Positions 6,752 to 14,482 of a DNA stretch of 33,508 nt are shown piece by piece. The notes beneath the pieces were generated by a model. That model was not told where the DNA came from and did no database searches. It was given only the letters and a program-made list of their open reading frames with translations. The DNA is from Deltaproteobacteria bacterium. Its GTDB lineage: Bacteria > BMS3Abin14. The translations under genes were made by a program, and so were the position numbers. The DNA lies in NCBI GenBank assembly GCA_013151915.1, contig JAADHJ010000022.1, positions 1 through 33,508 on the forward strand, given 5' to 3'. Each line of letters starts with the position of its first letter. Positions within the stretch are counted from its first letter, which is position 1.

Positions 6752-7738
6752 ATGAGAAAAGGTACCCTGTTTGTTGTTGCAGTTGTTGCTCTGTCAATGA
6801 TGGTGATCGGGATCGGCCCGACACCCGCCATGGCCAAGTCCAATATCCAGTTCTACACCATTGGGACGGGCGGCGTGACGGGTGTTTACTACCCGACGGG
6901 CGGCGCCATTGCCAGAATGGTCAACAAGAAGAGAGCCGAGTACGGGATGCGCTTCACCGTCGAGTCCACGGGCGGGTCAGTGTACAATGTCAACGCCGTT
7001 ATGTCCGGCGATCTGGACTTCGGGATCGTCCAGTCGGACCGCCAGTACCAGGCATATAACGGCCTTGCCGAGTGGAAGGGAAACCCCCAGAAGGACCTGA
7101 GAGCGATTTTTACCATACACCCTGAGAGCATAACCCTCTGCGTGGCGGTTGACACCGGGATTAATTCTATCCAGGACCTGAGGGGCCATGAGGTCAACAT
7201 CGGCAACCCCGGTTCCGGACAAAGACAGAATTCCATCGACGCGCTCGCCGCCGTCGGGCTCGATTGGAAGAAGGACATCAAGGCCGAGAGTCTGAAGGCC
7301 GCCGAGGCCCCCGGGATGCTCCAGGACGGCCGCATCGACGCCTTCTTCTACACTGTGGGCCACCCCTCCGGCGCCTTTAAGGAGGCGACCAGCGGGACGA
7401 GGAAAGTCAAGTTCATCTCCATCGTTATGCCCGATTCCTTTTACAAGAAGTTCCCCTACTATGCGGCCAGCAAGATACCCATCAAGTTCTACCCGGGAGC
7501 CGCCAACACGGAAGACGTACCCACCTTCGGTGTGAAGGCAACTTTCCTTACGTCAAAGAAGGTGTCGGCGAAGGCAGTCTATGCCGTCACCAAGGAGGTC
7601 TTCGATAATCTTGACTCATTCAAGAAACTGCACCCTGCCTACTCCGTCCTGACCAAGAAGAACATGCTGGAAGGTATGTCCGCTCCGATCCACAAGGGCG
7701 CCATGAAGTATTATAGAGAAACCGGCATGATGAAGTAG
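6752..7738 (+). CDS. TRAP transporter substrate-binding protein, TAXI family
   Basis: Periplasmic receptor of a TRAP transporter. ATG 6752 has a strong AAGGAGGAG upstream and begins a classic signal peptide cleaved near residue 28 (PAMA-KS); the frame is open further back to 6719 but without a signal. The mature protein has TAXI-family hallmarks near its N terminus (FYTIGTGGVTGVYYPTGGAI) and a glycine-rich NIGNPGSGQRQN segment. Length is 328 residues, normal. Characterised TAXI receptors bind glutamate, glutamine or related carboxylates; the ligand here cannot be read from sequence. The permease gene follows after 121 bases and an intervening hairpin. Confidence 0.95.
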   Translation: MRKGTLFVVAVVALSMMVIGIGPTPAMAKSNIQFYTIGTGGVTGVYYPTGGAIARMVNKKRAEYGMRFTVESTGGSVYNVNAVMSGDLDFGIVQSDRQYQAYNGLAEWKGNPQKDLRAIFTIHPESITLCVAVDTGINSIQDLRGHEVNIGNPGSGQRQNSIDALAAVGLDWKKDIKAESLKAAEAPGMLQDGRIDAFFYTVGHPSGAFKEATSGTRKVKFISIVMPDSFYKKFPYYAASKIPIKFYPGAANTEDVPTFGVKATFLTSKKVSAKAVYAVTKEVFDNLDSFKKLHPAYSVLTKKNMLEGMSAPIHKGAMKYYRETGMMK

Positions 7739-7746
7739 TCCTTTTC

Positions 7747-7772
7747 GGGCTGCGGGGAATTCCCCGCAGCCC
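7747..7772 (+). terminator. Strong hairpin between receptor and permease genes
   Basis: GGGCTGCGGGG (7747-7757) pairs perfectly with CCCCGCAGCCC (7762-7772) around AATT, an 11-bp GC-rich stem. No T-run follows, so it is more likely a partial attenuator or mRNA 3'-end stabiliser that makes the receptor more abundant than the permease than a full terminator. Confidence 0.65.
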
Positions 7773-7859
7773 GGCTATACCCTGTAACCATGTAATTGAA
7801 AAAAGTGGTCCCGATGCGCTGTGGGAGGTGGGAAGCACTTTAGGCCGGGAGATCAAAGT

Positions 7860-10007
7860 ATGGCTATGGACGAACGACCGGAAGAAACCCGGGAGGAGGC
7901 GAAGAAGGAGGGGGCCGTTTCCGTATTAGAGGATAAATCCCTCGTGGGGGATGTCGAAGATGCCATGCGGATCGCCGCCGAGGAGGAAGGCAGTTATCGG
8001 TATCTGTCCGGGTTCTCAAAGTATGTTGTCCCGACCATCGCCTTCATCTGGTGCCTTTTCCAGCTTTCAATAGCAAGCTGGTGGTTGCTTGACACGGTCT
8101 ATATAAGGGCCATACACCTCGGTTTCGCCATGCTCATCGCTTTTTTGAGCTACCCCGCACTGAAGAAGCCCCGGAAAGGGGTTTTTTCCTTCCTGTCCTC
8201 GAGGACCACCATCCCAATTTCTGATTATGTTCTGGCTGTCCTGGCCTGTCTGGCCTCGGTGTACATACTCATCGATTACACGGGAATGTCGTTGAGAATG
8301 GGTGCCCCCATATTCCGCGACGTTTTCATAGGATTCGCCCTGGTCATTCTTCTCCTGGAGGCGGCGCGGAGGGTCATAGGGCCTGCCCTGACGGCTATCT
8401 CGGGGCTCTTCACCCTGTACGTTTTCTTCGCTGCGAATATGCCGGAGTTCATGGCGTTCAAGAGTTCCTCCATCGCCAAATATGTCGGGAAAATTACCAT
8501 GCAGACCGAGGGGATATACGGTATCCCTCTCGATGTCTCCGCTACCATCGTGTTCCTTTTCGTCCTCTTCGGGACCATGCTCGACCGGGCCGGGGGAGGG
8601 AAGTTCTTCATCGAACTGGCCCTGAGCCTGCTGGGAAGGTTTAAAGGTGGGCCCGCCAAGGCAGCCATTGTCGGGTCCGGCCTGACGGGGCTGATCTCCG
8701 GGTCATCCATCGCCAATATCGTGACCACGGGAACCTTTACCATCCCGCTTATGAAGAAGGTGGGCTACCCTGCGACAAAGGCCGCGGCTATCGAGGTGGC
8801 TGCCAGTACCGACGGACAGCTTGCCCCACCAATAATGGGCGCTGCCGCGTTCATTATTGCAGAGTACCTCGGTGTTTCATACCTGGATGTCATCAAGGCG
8901 GCGGCCATTCCTGCCTTCGTCTCCTATGCGACCCTGTTTTTCATCGCCCACGTAGAGGCCTCAAAACTTGGCCTCAGGGGTCTTACCAAGGAGGAAATCC
9001 CTCATTTTTTCAGAGTTCTGAAGGGTGGACTTCACTACCTTTTTCCCATCGGGGTGCTCGTATGGGAGTTGGTTGTGCCCAGACACTCGCCTGAGCTTTC
9101 GGCCTTCAGGGCCATAATCGCCATGTTATTTGTCATGATCCTGCAGGGTCCCATCAGGAGCTACTGGAATAAAGAGCCCATAGCGCCTGCGTTTAGGGAA
9201 GGCCTGAAAAATATTGTCGAGGCCATGTCCGCGGGGGGACGGAACATGGTCACTGTGGCCATAGCCACCGCTGCCGCCGGCATAATCGTCGGTGTGGTGA
9301 CCATGGGAATCGGCGGCATTATCGCCGACATGGTGGAATTCCTGGCCCGGGGGAACATCTTCGCTCTCGTAGTCATTACCGCCATAGCCAGTCTCCTGTT
9401 GGGGATGGGGCTTCCCACCACTGCAACCTACATTGTCATGGCGGCATTAACGGCGCCTGTCCTTGTCAGCGTGGGGATGTCCAACGGGTTTATCATTCCC
9501 CTCATGGCGGCACACCTGTTCTGCTTTTACTTTGGTATCCTGGCCGATGATACGCCGCCTGTCGGACTGGCGGCCTATGCCGCCGCGGCATTGGCCAAAT
9601 CACCCCCCATAGCCACGGGTATTCAGGGGTTCATGTACGACATCAGGACCGCCATGATAGCCTTCATGTTTATCTTCAACCATGATCTTATCCTCGATGG
9701 CATCAACAGCTGGTGGCTGGCCGGGCTGATTTTTACCATGGCATGCGTGGGTAACTTTGCCTTTGCCTCGGCCACCCAGGGCTGGCTCATGAACAAAAAC
9801 AGGTGGTACGAGCTGCCTTTTCTCCTGTTGGTAACCTTTATACTCATGCAGCCGCACTATTCGGCCCAGTTTGTCGGTTTCGGGAACGAGTATGTCATGT
9901 ACGTGGCAGGTGTCGCCCTCTTCGGCCTGATCCTGTTTAACCAGTGGAGAAGGAGACCCGCTTCCGGAACCCCGGACCGTGTACCGGCCTTCGGTGGGCA
10001 TCAGTGA
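7860..10007 (+). CDS. TRAP transporter fused permease (4TM/12TM)
   Basis: Inner-membrane permease of about 715 residues combining the small (DctQ-like, 4 TM) and large (DctM-like, 12 TM) TRAP subunits, the arrangement normally paired with TAXI receptors. The N terminus has an acidic cytoplasmic stretch, then membrane segments starting near residue 53. The DctM-like half shows the glycine-rich loops GLISGSSIANIVTTGTFTIPLMKK and LLLGMGLPTTATYIVMAAL, and DDTPPVGLAAYAAAALAKSPP near the end. It imports the receptor's ligand, driven by a sodium or proton gradient. ATG 7860 has GGGAGA upstream; the frame is open back to 7821 without conserved sequence. Confidence 0.95.
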   Translation: MAMDERPEETREEAKKEGAVSVLEDKSLVGDVEDAMRIAAEEEGSYRYLSGFSKYVVPTIAFIWCLFQLSIASWWLLDTVYIRAIHLGFAMLIAFLSYPALKKPRKGVFSFLSSRTTIPISDYVLAVLACLASVYILIDYTGMSLRMGAPIFRDVFIGFALVILLLEAARRVIGPALTAISGLFTLYVFFAANMPEFMAFKSSSIAKYVGKITMQTEGIYGIPLDVSATIVFLFVLFGTMLDRAGGGKFFIELALSLLGRFKGGPAKAAIVGSGLTGLISGSSIANIVTTGTFTIPLMKKVGYPATKAAAIEVAASTDGQLAPPIMGAAAFIIAEYLGVSYLDVIKAAAIPAFVSYATLFFIAHVEASKLGLRGLTKEEIPHFFRVLKGGLHYLFPIGVLVWELVVPRHSPELSAFRAIIAMLFVMILQGPIRSYWNKEPIAPAFREGLKNIVEAMSAGGRNMVTVAIATAAAGIIVGVVTMGIGGIIADMVEFLARGNIFALVVITAIASLLLGMGLPTTATYIVMAALTAPVLVSVGMSNGFIIPLMAAHLFCFYFGILADDTPPVGLAAYAAAALAKSPPIATGIQGFMYDIRTAMIAFMFIFNHDLILDGINSWWLAGLIFTMACVGNFAFASATQGWLMNKNRWYELPFLLLVTFILMQPHYSAQFVGFGNEYVMYVAGVALFGLILFNQWRRRPASGTPDRVPAFGGHQ

Positions 10008-10022
10008 AAGTGAGGAATCTGT

Positions 10023-10526
10023 ATGAGTACCCCGGTCAAAACAATTCTTTGTGCCGTCAGCCTCACTGAGGCCTCGAAAGTTGTTCTGATGGCCGCGTTC
10101 CGGGAAGCCTGGTCCCACGACGCCAAGGTGCATCTGCTTCATGTCATCCCCGGTTTCGACGCGGCCATGGCGATCCCCATCGCCTCCTTCATCGGTGAAG
10201 AAAAATTTGCCCGTCTCATGAAGGAGAAGAGGGACGAGACCACGGTTCTGATCCGGCAGAAGATCAAGGGTCTGAAGGATCAGATTATTCAGGAGAGGGA
10301 CAGATACACGGAAGAAATGATAGCGGCCCTTCACGTTTTTGATGGGGACCCGGCCATCCAGATTCTCAATATGGTCGGAGCGCTGAAACCCGATATGCTT
10401 GTAATTGGATCCCATGCGAAGGGGTTTACCGAGCATACCTTTATGGGCAGCGTTGCCACAAAGGTGTTGAAAAGGATACGGATTCCTTGCCTGGTTGTTC
10501 CTCCAATCAATCAACAGGGCCACTAG
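10023..10526 (+). CDS. Universal stress protein, UspA family
   Basis: A 167-residue single UspA domain. It has beta-1 VKTILCAVSLTEASKVVL, an acidic/lysine-rich helical insert around residues 55-95, and a C-terminal nucleotide-loop region ending GSVATKVLKRIRIPCLVV. The glycine loop reads GSHAKGFTEHTFMGS, in which one of the usual ATP-loop glycines appears to be alanine, so nucleotide binding is uncertain. It starts 15 bases after the permease stop and is probably co-transcribed. UspA proteins are repeatedly found next to TRAP permeases and are thought to regulate them; that role is inferred here. Confidence 0.92.
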   Translation: MSTPVKTILCAVSLTEASKVVLMAAFREAWSHDAKVHLLHVIPGFDAAMAIPIASFIGEEKFARLMKEKRDETTVLIRQKIKGLKDQIIQERDRYTEEMIAALHVFDGDPAIQILNMVGALKPDMLVIGSHAKGFTEHTFMGSVATKVLKRIRIPCLVVPPINQQGH

Positions 10527-10554
10527 CCGGACCGAGGGGGGATGATCTGCGGCC

Positions 10555-11934
10555 ATGGACGATCCATTCTCAGCTGGAATAGCGCTCGATCCGAAAAAAT
10601 ATTACTTCCTTTATATCGGTGAAATCAAAGCGATAGACCTGAATCGCTTCATGCGCGGACCCGTGGAGATCCGCAGCGGGAAACCCGCGGACTTCATAGC
10701 CGTGGTGCCTGATGTTCTTTCAAGGTATCCTGAGGGTAACACCATCGTGGTTAATTCCGCGGCCCGCGAGGCCCGGGAGAGGTCCGGCCTGCTCCACAAC
10801 ATCCGGATCACTGCCGGGCGGTTCGCTGAAGAGGTTAGCCGGGACCGGCGTGTTCTTGCTCTCGTGGACAGGCTGATAGATGCTCAGGGAGAGCTTTTTG
10901 TCAACATGTTCGAGTCGAGACCCGAGTTGGCATTTGCCGACGGGAGGAAGGTGAAAATCCTGGGGCCGGCCCCCGATCTCGCCCTGACATTCAACAGTAA
11001 ACTGACACAATATGGGATGGCCATACAACTGGGTATCCCTGTCCCTTCCGGTGGGATTTCCCGATCCCTGGATGAAGCCGTCGGAATTGCAGAGGGCTTT
11101 TTCAGCAACGGCCAGAGGGCCTTTGTATCCGAGGAGTACAGCGCGGCAGGGGCCAATTCAATAGTCGCTTCAAACGCTGCGGAAATAAGGGTGCGATTCA
11201 AAGGTACCAATGGTCACCTACTCGTGACCCATTTTGTGGATCATGAATATGATCCCACCGTTCTCGGGATCATCGCGGGGCCGGAGGATGTGTACATTGC
11301 CTCCGTAGCGGATCAGAATATTGAAGGGACCAGGTTCAAAGGGTCAACCTATCCCACGGTACTCTCCAGTAGGTGTGTGGAGGATCTTAAGGAGATGACC
11401 AGGGCACTGGGGCACCACCTGGGCGGGCTCGGATACAGGGGAGCCTTCGGTTGCGACTACATTGTGGACCAAAGCGGCCGCATCTATTTTATTGAGATCA
11501 ATGCCCGAAAGCAGGGGACCACAATGGAGACAACGCTTACCATGAAACACCATCTTCCCGGCCACCCCTATTTCCCGGAATTGGAATTTTACGCGGTGGT
11601 GGACGGGAAGTTCCCGGATGGGGTCCTTGAGATGGATTCCAGAAGGGAGGGGCTGTGCTGGGGGACCTACAATTTCAAAGTATCCCGGGACGTCGTGGTC
11701 ACGGCCGATCTTCCTCTTCCAATGGACCAGCCGGAGTTTTTCGCCAGGGCCGCCAACGGATCAATCGAGGAAAACTACATTGTGATGGATTACGTGGGCG
11801 CAGGTGTCCGGCTCCACTCCGGAGGATTTCTGGGAAGGGTCATCGCGGCATCATCCAGCCCTGAAAAGATGAGGGAAGCCTTGAAAGAGGGAGTTGAGAG
11901 GGTCGCCGAAACCTGCGGGGATATCCTGCTCTGA
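10555..11934 (+). CDS. ATP-grasp ligase of unknown substrate
   Basis: A 459-residue ATP-grasp enzyme. An N-terminal domain (residues 1-135) is followed by the ATP-grasp fold: a nucleotide-lobe lysine in FNSKLTQYGMAIQLGIPVPSG (K149 region), VSEEYSAAGANS, and the metal-binding end FGCDYIVDQSGRIYFIEINAR (D301, E314, N316). A C-terminal domain (about 340-459) resembles the biotin-carboxylase-C type found after some ATP-grasp cores. Such enzymes join a carboxylate to an amine or thiol using ATP; neither substrate is evident. Its stop overlaps the start of the M20 peptidase gene (TGATG), so the two are translationally coupled. A Shine-Dalgarno at usual spacing is not obvious. It is not a clear match to a named ligase. 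Confidence 0.85.
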   Translation: MDDPFSAGIALDPKKYYFLYIGEIKAIDLNRFMRGPVEIRSGKPADFIAVVPDVLSRYPEGNTIVVNSAAREARERSGLLHNIRITAGRFAEEVSRDRRVLALVDRLIDAQGELFVNMFESRPELAFADGRKVKILGPAPDLALTFNSKLTQYGMAIQLGIPVPSGGISRSLDEAVGIAEGFFSNGQRAFVSEEYSAAGANSIVASNAAEIRVRFKGTNGHLLVTHFVDHEYDPTVLGIIAGPEDVYIASVADQNIEGTRFKGSTYPTVLSSRCVEDLKEMTRALGHHLGGLGYRGAFGCDYIVDQSGRIYFIEINARKQGTTMETTLTMKHHLPGHPYFPELEFYAVVDGKFPDGVLEMDSRREGLCWGTYNFKVSRDVVVTADLPLPMDQPEFFARAANGSIEENYIVMDYVGAGVRLHSGGFLGRVIAASSSPEKMREALKEGVERVAETCGDILL

Positions 11935-13121
11935 TGGAAGAAAAAAGAGATCTGAACTTACAGGCATCACGTATCGCGGCAGCGACCGAAGATTTCCGGG
12001 AGGAGATCTTCAGCTTTCTTAAATCCGCTGTCGATATCAACAGCCATTCCAGCAATCCCGATGGGATCAACCGTATTGGCGAGATGGTCGTAGATCTCAT
12101 GCCCGACAGCCTGGGACATAGGGTTGTTGTCGACAGGAACGGTGTCAACCACCACCTCTTCAGCAACTGTTCGGAAAATGGCAGCCCCGTAGTGCTTGTC
12201 GGCCACCTTGACACGGTCTTTCCACCCGATTCCCCATTCCAGAAATTTTCCGACCTCGGGAACAGGTTTCAGGGGCCCGGCGTCGCCGACATGAAGGGTG
12301 GGATAGCTGTGTTGGTCTTTGCCCTGCGGGTACTGGATGGCCTGGGCTGCCTGTCAGACATCCCGGTGCGCTGCATGATAAACGGGGATGAGGAAACAGG
12401 TTCCCCCTACTCTGAGGCGCTTATCAGGGAAATGGCACAGGGGGCTGCCTGTGGCCTGGTCTTCGAGTGTGGCGGCCTTCAGGGGGAGATAGTTAACCTC
12501 CGCCGGGGGATCAGGCGGTATAAGCTCAAGGTGACCGGGCAGGCTCGCCATGCCGGGGTCAAGGGTGGACCCAAAGCCAGCGCCCTCGTGGAGTTGTCCC
12601 GAATGGTCCTGGCGCTGGAAGACCTTAATAATATCGATGCGGAGATCTCGGTCAATGTGGGGCGTATGTCAGGGGGAATGGTCACCAATATAGTTCCCGA
12701 TTACGCGGAGGCGTATTTCGAAACGCGTTTCTGGGACATGGAGGCAGAAAAACAGGCTGTGGGGCGGATCGAGGAACTCGCGGAGAAGGCTATGACTCCC
12801 GGGTGTTCCGTTGAGCTCAGGTGCCACCACCGGAGGCCCGCCAGCCGAACGGTTGACGGCCAGGATGCTCTTTTGACCCTGGTGTCAGAGTCGGCCGATG
12901 ATCTGGGGCAGGCGGCACGCTTTGAGAAAAGGGGGGGCACCTCCGACATGAATTTCCTGACCGATGAAGGTGTTCCTGCCCTGGACGGCCTGGGGCCGGT
13001 GGGAGACAAGGATCATACCCACGATGAATTTATCTTCAAGGAGTCGCTCATGGAGCGGACGGCCCTGACAGCATTGACGCTGGCCAATTTCCAGCGCCGG
13101 TCGCGGGACTTCTCCCCCTGA
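11934..13121 (+). CDS. M20 family zinc metallopeptidase (carboxypeptidase G2/ArgE-like)
   Basis: A 395-residue M20/ArgE/DapE/CPG2-family hydrolase with two-metal active-site motifs all present: GHLDTV (H91, D93), GPGVADMKGG (D119), GDEETGS (E153/E154), FECGG (E178) and a C-terminal HTHDEF (H361/H363). The lid dimerisation domain (about 185-300) begins RRGIRRYKLKVTGQARHAG, typical of the CPG2-like branch. Expected activity is hydrolysis of an amide bond next to a free carboxylate, for example an N-acyl-amino acid or dipeptide. It overlaps the ATP-grasp gene by one base, giving an amide-forming and amide-breaking pair beside an importer. The substrate is unknown. Confidence 0.93.
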   Translation: MEEKRDLNLQASRIAAATEDFREEIFSFLKSAVDINSHSSNPDGINRIGEMVVDLMPDSLGHRVVVDRNGVNHHLFSNCSENGSPVVLVGHLDTVFPPDSPFQKFSDLGNRFQGPGVADMKGGIAVLVFALRVLDGLGCLSDIPVRCMINGDEETGSPYSEALIREMAQGAACGLVFECGGLQGEIVNLRRGIRRYKLKVTGQARHAGVKGGPKASALVELSRMVLALEDLNNIDAEISVNVGRMSGGMVTNIVPDYAEAYFETRFWDMEAEKQAVGRIEELAEKAMTPGCSVELRCHHRRPASRTVDGQDALLTLVSESADDLGQAARFEKRGGTSDMNFLTDEGVPALDGLGPVGDKDHTHDEFIFKESLMERTALTALTLANFQRRSRDFSP

Positions 13122-13129
13122 CCCCCCTG

Positions 13130-13213
13130 TGTCAGAGACAGGGATGGATACCAACGTTCAAAGTTCAATGTTCAACGGGGTAAAGAACGTTCAAAGTTCA
13201 ATGTTCAATGACC
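13130..13213 (+). repeat. Heptamer arrays TTCAANG, twice
   Basis: GTGTCAGAGACAGGGATGG followed by ACG-TTCAAAG-TTCAATG-TTCAACG (about 13154-13180), then a second run (about 13187-13210). The unit is a degenerate TTCAANG heptamer. The leading sequence recurs at 13741-13789 together with its own TTCAANG run. Confidence 0.85.
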
Positions 13214-13266
13214 AGCGAAGTCATTGCGAGGAACGTCGAGGGAGACGAGAGTGACGCGGCAATCTC
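13214..13266 (+). repeat. GTCATTGCGAGG...GGCAATCTC dispersed repeat
   Basis: Same type as 2521-2556; ATTGC and GCAAT form the outer stem, with a purine-rich GAGGGAGACGAGAG middle. Confidence 0.6.
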
Positions 13267-13285
13267 ATGCGGAGCTGAAAAGGTC

Positions 13286-13599
13286 AAAAGCTAATTTACC
13301 ACAGCGTGACCACTTGTAGGTCACACCACAGAAGGGTTTTAAAAGAGGGTTTAACAGAGGAGACCTATAAACCATAAGGTCCTGGTTTTTAACTTCGCGA
13401 AACTTCGTTAACTTCGCGGTCCTTTGCGGCAGCGCCTGAGAGTGGCGCCCTCTGCGGCCCTCTGCGATAAAACCTGTGTTTTAGAGCTGTAACGCAGAGT
13501 TACGCCCTTCGACGCACTGACGTTTGCTCAGGACAGGCAAAGGCGGCTCGATGGTAGGCCGCATCACGCCAATGGCGTGACTGTGTTAAATTAGCTTTT
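13286..13599 (+). repeat. TIR element copy 3 (long, 314 bp)
   Basis: Terminal inverted repeats AAAAGCTAATTTACCACAG (left) and CTGTGTTAAATTAGCTTTT (right) match over about 19 bases with one mismatch. The interior has a hairpin GTGACC/GGTCAC (about 13305-13323), GTTTTAAAAGAGGGTTTAACAG resembling the core of copies 1 and 2, a degenerate ACTTCGCGA/CTCTGCG array of 9-10-base units, a sequence of the CCTTCGAC...GCTCAGGACAGGC type, and CACGCC-aat-GGCGTG just inside the right end. It has no credible coding frame, so it looks like a non-autonomous mobile or nested repeat element. Confidence 0.75.
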
Positions 13600-13713
13600 C
13601 ACAAAATCTGGTCATACTTCAGGTACTCATTTCCAGGATGATCCAAAGGCTTCCGTCTTCGTTCCCTGAGCCACGACGTGACAGGTCGAAGTTTCCTAGA
13701 CACCCAGACCCAG

Positions 13714-13845
13714 GATCCTAGACCCTGCTTTTAGGAAAAGGTGCCAGAGACAGGGATGGATACCAACGTTCAAGGTTCAATGTTCAACGTGATAAAATAG
13801 CTAGATCCTAGACCCTGCTTTTAGGAAAAGGTGCCAGAGACAGGG
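13714..13845 (+). repeat. 42-bp direct repeat with heptamer array between
   Basis: The sequence starting GATCCTAGACCCTGCTTTTA and ending GCCAGAGACAGGG occurs at 13714-13755 and again at 13804-13845, 90 bases apart and essentially identical. A TTCAANG array (about 13766-13789) lies between. This suggests a recent local duplication. The rest of 13600-14056 is AT-rich without a gene. Confidence 0.85.
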
Positions 13846-13987
13846 GTGGGAGCACCATTTTGGCTATTCCCTTATTGGGCTAAATTAGGTTGAAAAATAC
13901 CCTTAAGATGAAAAATATTTCCCAAGTTCGGTTATGCTCTCGGTACCAAATCTAAAAATATCCCTTTAAAAGCAACAACATAATGAA

Positions 13988-14005
13988 TCGGCAAGGTATT
14001 TGCTT
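13988..14005 (+). promoter_or_regulatory. Sigma-54-like promoter before the zinc-ribbon gene
   Basis: TCGGCAAGGTATTTGCTT carries GG (13990-13991) and GC (14002-14003) with exactly ten bases between, plus the favoured GGCA and TTGC contexts. The predicted transcript would start about 40 bases before the ATG at 14057. Confidence 0.6.
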
Positions 14006-14056
14006 TATTTCTGTGCAGAAATTGAAGGCGTCCTAAACTTTGAGGAGGATCCCGGT

Positions 14057-14227
14057 ATGAAAATCGTTATGGATTGTCCCAACTGTGGGCAGGAAATATC
14101 AAGCGTAAAATCACGTGAACAGGACTGGTTCTACTGCCAGACCTGTTCATCCATCTTTTTCTCAAATGAGAGCTTAAGGAAAAACTGGCCTTCGGTTTAC
14201 GAGGCCCTCGTTGCCAAAAGGTTGTAA
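14057..14227 (+). CDS. Small zinc-ribbon protein
   Basis: A 56-residue protein with two CxxC knuckles (C7/C10 in CPNCG and C27/C30 in CQTCS), 16 residues apart, followed by a basic and aromatic tail. GAGGAGGAT lies just upstream of ATG 14057; the frame continues back to 14000 but that part overlaps the promoter. It probably binds zinc and may contact nucleic acid or another protein. It lacks the acidic EDWGE-like C terminus of LysW carrier proteins. I do not recognise a specific family. It is isolated between repeat DNA and glnS and has its own sigma-54-like promoter. Confidence 0.75.
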   Translation: MKIVMDCPNCGQEISSVKSREQDWFYCQTCSSIFFSNESLRKNWPSVYEALVAKRL

Positions 14228-14362
14228 ACCGCTTTTCTTGCCCTCCCCATCTCTACGATCATACCACACTGCGATGTGCTCCGCCTGCTCATGCCCGAAG
14301 GCAAAGGTATCTTGCACTAGTTTTCCGGTTGATGTAATTATTACCAAACGGAACAGCCCCAT
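14174..14362 (-). CDS. Possible small protein or gene remnant, minus strand
   Basis: A 62-codon frame starting at ATG 14362 with GGAG eight bases upstream on its own strand. The first 45 residues (MGLFRLVIITSTGKLVQDTF, FGHEQAEHIAVWY) look protein-like, whereas the last part overlaps the zinc-ribbon gene antisense and looks arbitrary. It could be a truncated gene whose true 3' end was lost. I do not recognise the family and it may be spurious. Confidence 0.3.
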   Translation of the reverse strand: MGLFRLVIITSTGKLVQDTFAFGHEQAEHIAVWYDRRDGEGKKSGLQPFGNEGLVNRRPVFP

Positions 14363-14379
14363 TGCCGGGTCTCCAACCT

Positions 14380-14445
14380 TGATGACATTTTTCGCTTTCC
14401 GTCGAGTAAAAAGCCATTGATGGACTTTTTACGACCCTATCAACC
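14380..14445 (+). repeat. Five-hairpin element, copy F (right half)
   Basis: Begins within the loop of hairpin 4 (ATGACATTTTTCGCTTTCCG) and continues through hairpin 5 to CCCTATCAAC. It ends 37 bases before the glnS start and has the same orientation as the gene. Confidence 0.85.
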
Positions 14446-14482
14446 TTGTCTTGGCCCGCAGCTGTAGACGGAAGGAATTTTC

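Noticed and set aside
9600-10556. 318-codon minus-strand frame across permease and UspA genes
   Set aside because: Antisense to two recognised genes and crosses their junction; no family features.
13130-13845. CRISPR-like array
   Set aside because: Units are 7 bases without unique spacers of constant length, and no cas genes are nearby.
14057-14227. Zinc-ribbon protein as a LysW-type carrier for the ATP-grasp/M20 pair
   Set aside because: The idea was attractive because LysW pathways use an ATP-grasp ligase and an M20 hydrolase, but the protein lacks the glutamate-rich C-terminal tail and is separated by about 930 bp of repeats with its own promoter.
14211-14420. 69-codon plus-strand frame after the zinc-ribbon gene
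   Set aside because: It overlaps the preceding gene's end and finishes inside repeat copy F (TFFAFRRVKSH), with no ribosome-binding site.
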